Translations under genes and position numbers: made by a program
Part shown: one piece after another, positions 58,341-64,000 of the stretch
Layout of the letters: the number at the start of each line of letters is the position of its first letter
How positions within the stretch are numbered: position 1 is the first letter of the stretch
Notes under the pieces: model-generated
The model's database searches: none
What the model saw: the letters and a program-made list of their open reading frames with translations, nothing else
Told to the model about the DNA's origin: nothing
Assembly: GCA_025094145.1 (NCBI GenBank)
Contig: JALLLS010000051.1
Span: forward strand, 62,001-126,000
Direction of reading: 5' to 3'
DNA: 64,000 nucleotides
Origin: Spinellus fusiger
Lineage: Eukaryota; Mucoromycota; Mucoromycetes; Mucorales; Phycomycetaceae

Positions 58341-59897
58341 ATGCTTGTCTTGTACGAAACCGCAGCTGGTTATGCACTGTTTAAGCTTGTAAACGATGCC
58401 AAGTTGGAAAAGGCCGAGGATATCTGGAAGGATTTCGAGACTCCCGAAAAAGCCAACAAAGCGTAAGTAGACTTTTTTTTGTCAAGTAAATATTGACTCT
58501 TTTTTCTTTTGTGGATAGTATTAAGCTCAGGGCATTCAACAAGTTCGAAAATACCACCGATGCTCTCTCTGCAGTCACTGGTATTGTTGAAGGCAAAATC
58601 CCCAAGAACCTTAAGAAGTTCTTGGAGACCGAGATGAGCAAGAAAGATATCAAAAATGAAAAGTTGGTTATCAGTGACCCTAAGCTTGGTAAGTGATCTG
58701 ATATTTTGGACATCTACTAAATATGCTATAGGAAGTGCCATCAACAAAAAGTTGGGCATTAATGTCATTTCTGACTCTACTGTGATTGATCTGTACAGAG
58801 GTATCCGTGAGCAGTTCGAGTCCCTTGTCTCTGGATTGTCTTCTGCTGATATGTCCGCCATGTCTTTGGGTCTCTCTCACTCTCTGTCCCGCTACAAGCT
58901 CAAATTCAGCCCTGACAAAGTCGATACTATGATTGTGCAGGCTATTGCTCTCTTGGACGATCTTGACAAGGAGCTCAACACCTATGCCATGCGTGTGAAG
59001 GAATGGTACGGCTGGCACTTCCCCGAGATGGGCAAGATCATTGTCGATAACCTTGCCTATGCCAAAGTGGTGAAGATGATGGGATTCCGTACCAATGCTC
59101 ATGCTACTGAACTGTCAGCTATTTTGCCTGAGGAATTGGAGTTGGAAGTGAAGGAAGCAGCTGAGATCTCCATGGGTACTGAAATCTCTGATGAAGATAT
59201 CAACAACATCCACAGTCTCTGTGATCAAGTCATCTCTATTACAGAGTACAGACAGCAACTGTACGAGTACTTGAAGAACCGTATGAATGCCATTGCTCCC
59301 AATCTCACTGTGCTTGTGGGTGAACTGGTGGGTGCCCGTCTCATTTCTCATGCTGGTTCTTTGATGAACTTGGCCAAGCAGCCTGCCTCTACTATTCAGA
59401 TCTTGGGTGCTGAAAAAGCACTTTTCCGTGCTTTGAAGACCAAGCACAACACACCCAAGTACGGTCTTATCTACCACGCTTCTCTTGTAGGTCAAGCAGG
59501 CCCCAAGATCAAGGCTAAGATTGCCCGTGTCTTGGCTACCAAAACTGCCATTGCTTTGAGAGTAGATGCTCTTGGTGAAGGCGATTCTGCTGATGTTGGT
59601 TTGGATGGTCGTGTCAAGGTAGAATCCAGAATCCAGATGTTGGAGGGTCGCAGTAACGCCAGAGCCAACAAGGACAAGCCAGCTCAGAAGCAACAAAAGT
59701 TCCAGTTTAACAAGACAGCACAGTACAATGCCCAGAGTGATGTTGTTATGACAGAAGCCACAGAATCAAAGAAGAGACCCATTGAGGAGGTGGAAGAAGT
59801 AGAAGAGAAGAAGGAGAAGAAGGAGAAGAAGGAGAAGAAGGAGAAGAAGGAGAAGAAGGACAAAAAGGAGAAGAAAGAGAAGAAGGAAAAAGAGTAA
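58341..59897 (+). CDS. NOP58: Nucleolar box C/D snoRNP core protein NOP58
   Basis: Core protein of box C/D snoRNPs that guide 2'-O-methylation of rRNA, and of U3. Three exons (58341-58462, 58519-58688, 58732-59897), 485 residues. N-terminal domain [19 protein letters not shown], coiled coil with [19 protein letters not shown], then the Nop domain: [40 protein letters not shown] and [20 protein letters not shown]. The C-terminus is a KKE-type lysine/glutamate tail coded by AAG/GAG triplets at about 59805-59895, characteristic of NOP56/58. NOP56 is ruled out by the start and length. Codon use is strongly biased, as in eS6. Divergent from UTP22. Confidence 0.97.
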
Positions 59898-60966
59898 ACA
59901 CGTACAGTGATAAACACAAATGATGCACGATTATTATTTTTTTTTTGTAAAGTGACCTTCAACATTAATAGCATGATTTTAAATTCCGGGTAGTCTTCTT
60001 TATCTCCATTCCATGATTTACTATGACTATAGCTTCGTGAATTCTATAGATATAGGCCTCCAACACTCAATAAATAAAGAATAGAGTTTTAAGAAGAATA
60101 GATAGAACTATCATATACTATTCCTTAACTTGAAAAATAACTGTCATCAGAAAGAATGCAATTTTAAGTGAGAGCCACTTTCATACCCACTCAAATGTCC
60201 CTGTAGAATAGCATAATGTGCCTATTATCTATACACTTTAGTCTGTTCCCGACTAATACACTGTTAGTGATAGCTATCTTTCAAGGAATCAACTTGAATA
60301 TATTATTATTAGAGAATCACTGGTACATATGATAATGACACCAACTGCTTGGAGTGTTCAATTGCTCAGTTGCTTAACCAATATATATCCACTGTGAACA
60401 GATGGTTAGAGTAATACTATAAGAAAAGTGTCATTGATGATACATTGACCTCTTGACCCCTGAGCAGATTTGAGATTACTTAAGGGAGAAATATCTAGGT
60501 GATGGATCAGGAAGAATGAGTGCAGATATAAAAATATAAAATAAAAATAAAAACTGTACTCTACTAGAGAATAGCCACTAAAGCCCATGCGTCAGCACAA
60601 TGATCATTTTATATTAGAAGAAAGGCTTCTACAGTTTAATGTGAAAAAATAGCCTCTGATCCCCAAAGACATGTATACAGAGGCAAAAGGTTTAGTAGGT
60701 GCATGGCTACTTTCAATAGGCTCATGAGTAGGTGTACTCTATTGTTAAGTCAAATGAGGGAGTCGTAGTGTGAACTCATGAGAGCATGAGGCAGAAATAT
60801 CATATTTTAATATACTCCAGGTATTCGATGCCTATGAGTAAAGTTCTTTATGTATTAGTGTCTTCAAGAATATACCTGAGGAATAAATGACGTGGAAATA
60901 ACAAAAGTAAGGGTGTGCAAGTAAATAAGCAAGCTGAATTTAAAAGAATAAGTGAACATTACTAAT
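59898..60966. other. Spacer between NOP58 and tRNA-Trp
   Basis: AT-rich; NOP58 3' end at its left. No gene or repeat seen. Confidence 0.45.
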
Positions 60967-60970
60967 AAAA
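60967..60970 (-). terminator. Pol III terminator of tRNA-Trp
   Basis: TTTT directly after the tRNA 3' end on the minus strand. Confidence 0.7.
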
Positions 60971-61043
60971 TGAGGAATGAGCGACTCGAACGCCCAACCT
61001 TCAGATCTGGAGTCTGACGCACTACCACTTGTGCTAACCCCCC
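60971..61043 (-). tRNA. trnW-CCA: tRNA-Trp (CCA anticodon), no intron
   Basis: 73 bases that fold as a standard cloverleaf. The acceptor stem GGGGGGT pairs with ATTCCTC through several G-U pairs. D arm GCAC/GTGC; anticodon stem TCAGA/TCTGA around loop CTCCAGA, giving anticodon CCA for tryptophan; T arm GGGCG-TTCGAGT-CGCTC. The discriminator base is A. The A box (TAGCACAAGTGG) and B box (GTTCGAGTC) of the Pol III promoter are intact. Confidence 0.93.
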
Positions 61044-61121
61044 ATTTTATTTTTCAGGGGTTACCTGTTTTAATAAGATAATATTAAGCCCGAAAGTAAA
61101 GACAGTGATAAGTGGAAACTG

Positions 61122-61799
61122 TGTATAACAAGGTATGGACTGAAGCCCACATAGATCAAAGAAGAATAGTAAAGAGAGGATAGAAGATGCCTTTTATTCA
61201 TTTAAAATGATTGATTATTTATACTAATCTACATATGATACAATTGACTAAGTATGCTGTTATGTTCCAACTTCAATCCAAAGATTCTCTATGAACAGGT
61301 CAACACAAGTAGTATGCTGTGACATTCAGAATACTCTATGAAAGCTTGAGTGCACACAAGTAACATAGTACATCTCTGTATCATCTCACTGATTGGTCAT
61401 AACTACAAACCACCTTCTAAAGCTCAAATTATTATCAGACACTTAATGAGCTGCCTTCATCTATAAATCCTTAGTGGATTAAATAAGACCTATCAAAGGC
61501 AATTAAAAGTGAAGACAATAGATGGCTCTATAATGATGTACTTATTCAATGAACCAACCATAAGGCTCCAACATGTAGTCTACCATTAGGTAGAACAGCT
61601 ACACCAACCATAAAGCTACACCTATATAAACTACCATAGGATAAATCATCTATACCAACCATATGGTTGCATCTATCAATAAGCTATACCATGAACTAAT
61701 CATTAACTACCAAAAGGTAGAATGCCACTGAAGGATAAGCACCCACAAAAAGTATAAATAATGAACCACTCTTTACTTAATAAAAATTATCTTTGTTCA
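61122..61799 (-). repeat. Probable 3' LTR of the Ty3/gypsy element
   Basis: Lies directly after the integrase end and has TG at 61122 and CA at 61798-61799. It contains three rough copies of ACCAACCATA at about 61553, 61605 and 61654. The second LTR lies outside the window, so the borders are a guess. Confidence 0.35.
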
Positions 61800-61812
61800 G
61801 TCTTGTTATTTT

Positions 61813-64000
61813 CTACTTGTCTGAATAATCACAGTACTGTTCTTGCACTACTCTGTGCAACTTGTTAAATTATTTGTGATCTTTAAGCTGTGTATCTCTA
61901 ATATGTTTGTGGAGTGCTGGTATGACAACTTCATTGACAAACATATACTTTTCATCAATAAGTTTCATGTCAGCTTTCTCCATTTGAATTGTAGGCTTAA
62001 CATCCTGATAATTCTGGAACCCTGCAGGTTGCCAATTGAACATAACAGTATATGGTCTTGATTTATGTAAACAAGCATATCTGCAGTTCATTGCATACTG
62101 TGCATAATTGAGGTATAAATCCCAATCCTGACCTTTACCACATAGTTCTTTAATGATGGTATGTTTGGCCAAACCAACATATGCTTCATTGACTGAATTA
62201 CCTATTGGAGAATATGGTAGAGACAGTTGTCAATCAATACCACTCATTTCAATAAGATTTGTGACGATCTCATTTACAAACTCAGTACCATTGTCACTGT
62301 TGATAATCTTTGGGAAACCAAATAATGAAAATATAGACAGAAGTTCTTTTGCAATGGTTGTACTGTGTTTATCAGGCAATGCTCTTAGAATGGTGAACCT
62401 GGAGAAGTAATCAACCATCACTAGCATGAAATTATTGCCACTTGATGAGGTAATGTTGAATGAGCCAAGATCCATGCACCAATGATCTAGTGGTTGATCT
62501 GGCAGCACTGACTTTGGAGGATGATAACACACTTTGGTAATATTGAATCTATTACACTCAAGACATTCACTTATGATGCATTGAATATCTTTTTACATAT
62601 TAGTCCAATGTACACTGTCATGATGTAATTGGTTTTCAATACTTTGCAATCCAAAATGCCCCAATAGATGAGTCTTGAAAATAAGATCATCTCTCTCATG
62701 AGCAGGTGGCATCATGTACTCAGCAAACTTGAGTGTTCTCATAATGGGATTATCATTCTCTTGTTCAGTTTGTATTGGTGAATTATCTTTTTTCATGCTT
62801 GAAGATGACTGTTCACTTATCAACACTTCACTTGTATTACTTCTGAAGGCATCTGAACAAGACTTCTTTACTGGTCTGTATGAATATTTCTGTTTACCCA
62901 CTATGTTTTCTACTTTGCTCTTCTTGTCATTAGCAGAACTACCCCCCTCCAAGATGACAACATTGTCATCATTGTTAGAGTACAGGCAACTCAAACAGTC
63001 TGGAATAAGATTCTTATAACCAGGAAGACAAATACAATCAAAACAATAGGCAAAGATACATTCCCACCACCCTAGCATAAGTGCATTAGGTGTTTCCTGA
63101 GTATTAAGGTATATCAGGCTCTTGTGGTCTGTATGTAAGGTAAATGGAATAAGATATAACCACTTATGGAACTTGGTAAATGTATAAACAACAGCCAGTA
63201 GTTCTTGCTTAGTAGTACTGTAATTTCTTTCAGATACAGAAAGTTTATGGGAGACCATAGCAATATACCTTATGTCACCATCAATGACTTGATAAAGCAT
63301 ACCACCAATACCAGTTATCAAGGTGTCTGTAGCCACATGAAAACGATAGTGTAAGTCAGGTGGGGATATGACAGGTGCATTGGCCAAGGCAATCTGAAGA
63401 TTATAGAAAGCCTTCTCATGACGTTTGGTCCAACAATCTTTAAGGCTGCCCAAATTATGAAGATCATCCAATGGTGCAGCAATATCCAAGAAAGACAGAA
63501 TTACTGACCAAAAGAAGTTCATAAAGCCAAGATAGCATTGGATCATTTTTCTGGTGGTAGGAATAGGCCATGTATGAGCATTTGCCACTCTGCAAGGATC
63601 AGGTAGAAGCTGACTATTGATTAGAGACCAATCCAAAATGTGTATGCTATGCTGAGCAAATACAATTTTATCAGGGTTCAGTACCAGGTTAGCTTGTGTT
63701 AGGCAACTGATAACTGTAACCACATACTCAGTATGATATGAGAGTGGTGGATAGGTACTGATTACAATATCATCAATGTAAACATTGATGTAGGGTAAAT
63801 CTTCAAATAAATTTGTAAGGACCTGTTGAACTACATTGCCTACAAAAGTGATACCAAAACAAGCCTTTATAAAACGGAATTGTCTGTTTGTATAAGGACA
63901 AGTAAAGGATAACTTTTCTCTGTCTTCTTCTGCAACCAAGAAGCTTGTAAAACAAGAGTGAATGTCTAGTATAGTGTGAATTGGAGCTGCACCAATACGT
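61813..64000 (-). pseudogene. Ty3/gypsy pol (RT, RNase H, integrase), degenerate and partial
   Basis: Copies and integrates the element. The frame is open from the window edge at 64000 to 62596. It shows reverse transcriptase with the YIDDIV catalytic box, then RNase H (LSVSERNYSTTKQELLAVVY) and a PDCLSC-type RT end. Integrase follows: HLLGHFGLQSIENQL and ECLEC form the HHCC zinc finger; the catalytic core has HWCMDLGSF, SDNGTEFVNEI and VNEAYVGLAKH for the DDE triad. Three nonsense codons lie in the same frame: TAA at 62593, TGA at 62230 and TAA at 61870, with no frameshift. The 5' part (gag, protease) and 5' LTR are outside the window. The lack of indels suggests a young death. Confidence 0.9.

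Noticed and set aside
59684..59974. Antisense Phe/Ser-rich frames over the NOP58 tail
   Set aside because: Mirror of the AAG/GAG lysine-glutamate repeat.
1..64000. CRISPR arrays, operons, bacterial promoters or rRNA genes
   Set aside because: The window is eukaryotic; no regularly spaced repeats with unique spacers and no rRNA sequence were seen.

Overview
This is nuclear DNA of a filamentous fungus. Every protein-coding gene is eukaryotic, AT-rich and cut by many short GT-AG introns of about 45-180 bases. The gene set (a VPS15 kinase, MED12, an asparaginase with ankyrin repeats, a TANGO6/Rtp1 protein) together with degenerate Tc1/mariner and Ty3/gypsy elements fits an early-diverging fungus. 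Mucoromycota, probably Mucorales, is my inference from protein style and intron structure; no rRNA or marker gene is present to prove it.

Layout. 1-9930 is a dense housekeeping block: VPS15 (+, 5' end outside the window), ribosomal protein eS6 (+) and eIF3m (-), the last two convergent. 10180-17170 is accessory. It holds copy 1 of a repeated module with a conserved intron-containing ORF flanked by LTR-like direct repeats, a 3' scrap of a Tc1 transposase, and a complete but dead 1.63-kb mariner-type element with long terminal inverted repeats. 17179-29653 holds a RanBP9/Gid1-type E3 scaffold (+), L-asparaginase with ankyrin repeats (-) and MED12 (+), the last two divergent. 29654-32910 is an AT-rich spacer with a candidate solo LTR and a 0.9-kb element with terminal inverted repeats that ends 77 bases before the next start codon. 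32911-39261 holds TANGO6/Rtp1 (+), a small cysteine-rich gene (-) and a Nem1-type lipid phosphatase (-).

39262-42670 is a spacer built around a perfect 343-bp inverted repeat. 42671-49316 holds a histidine-rich adhesin-like protein (+), an SR-type RNA-binding protein (-) and a FHIP dynein-adaptor protein (-); the last two are tandem and only 68 bases apart. 51511-53298 is copy 2 of the repeated module, with an internal replacement. 53544-59897 is the divergent pair UTP22 (-) and NOP58 (+), both nucleolar ribosome-biogenesis proteins sharing a 466-base promoter. The right end holds a tRNA-Trp gene and, 78 bases upstream of it, the 3' part of a degenerate Ty3/gypsy element that runs off the window.

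Functional themes: ribosome production and translation (eS6, eIF3m, UTP22, NOP58, tRNA-Trp); membrane traffic and lipid signalling (VPS15, TANGO6, FHIP, Nem1); transcription and RNA processing (MED12, the SR-type protein, and TANGO6/Rtp1 again for Pol II assembly); ubiquitin-dependent control (Gid1-like). The genes are not an operon or cluster; neighbours share promoters, not pathways, except UTP22/NOP58. The most unusual items are the duplicated ORF module, the perfect inverted repeat, the retroelement next to the tRNA gene and the small cysteine-rich gene.
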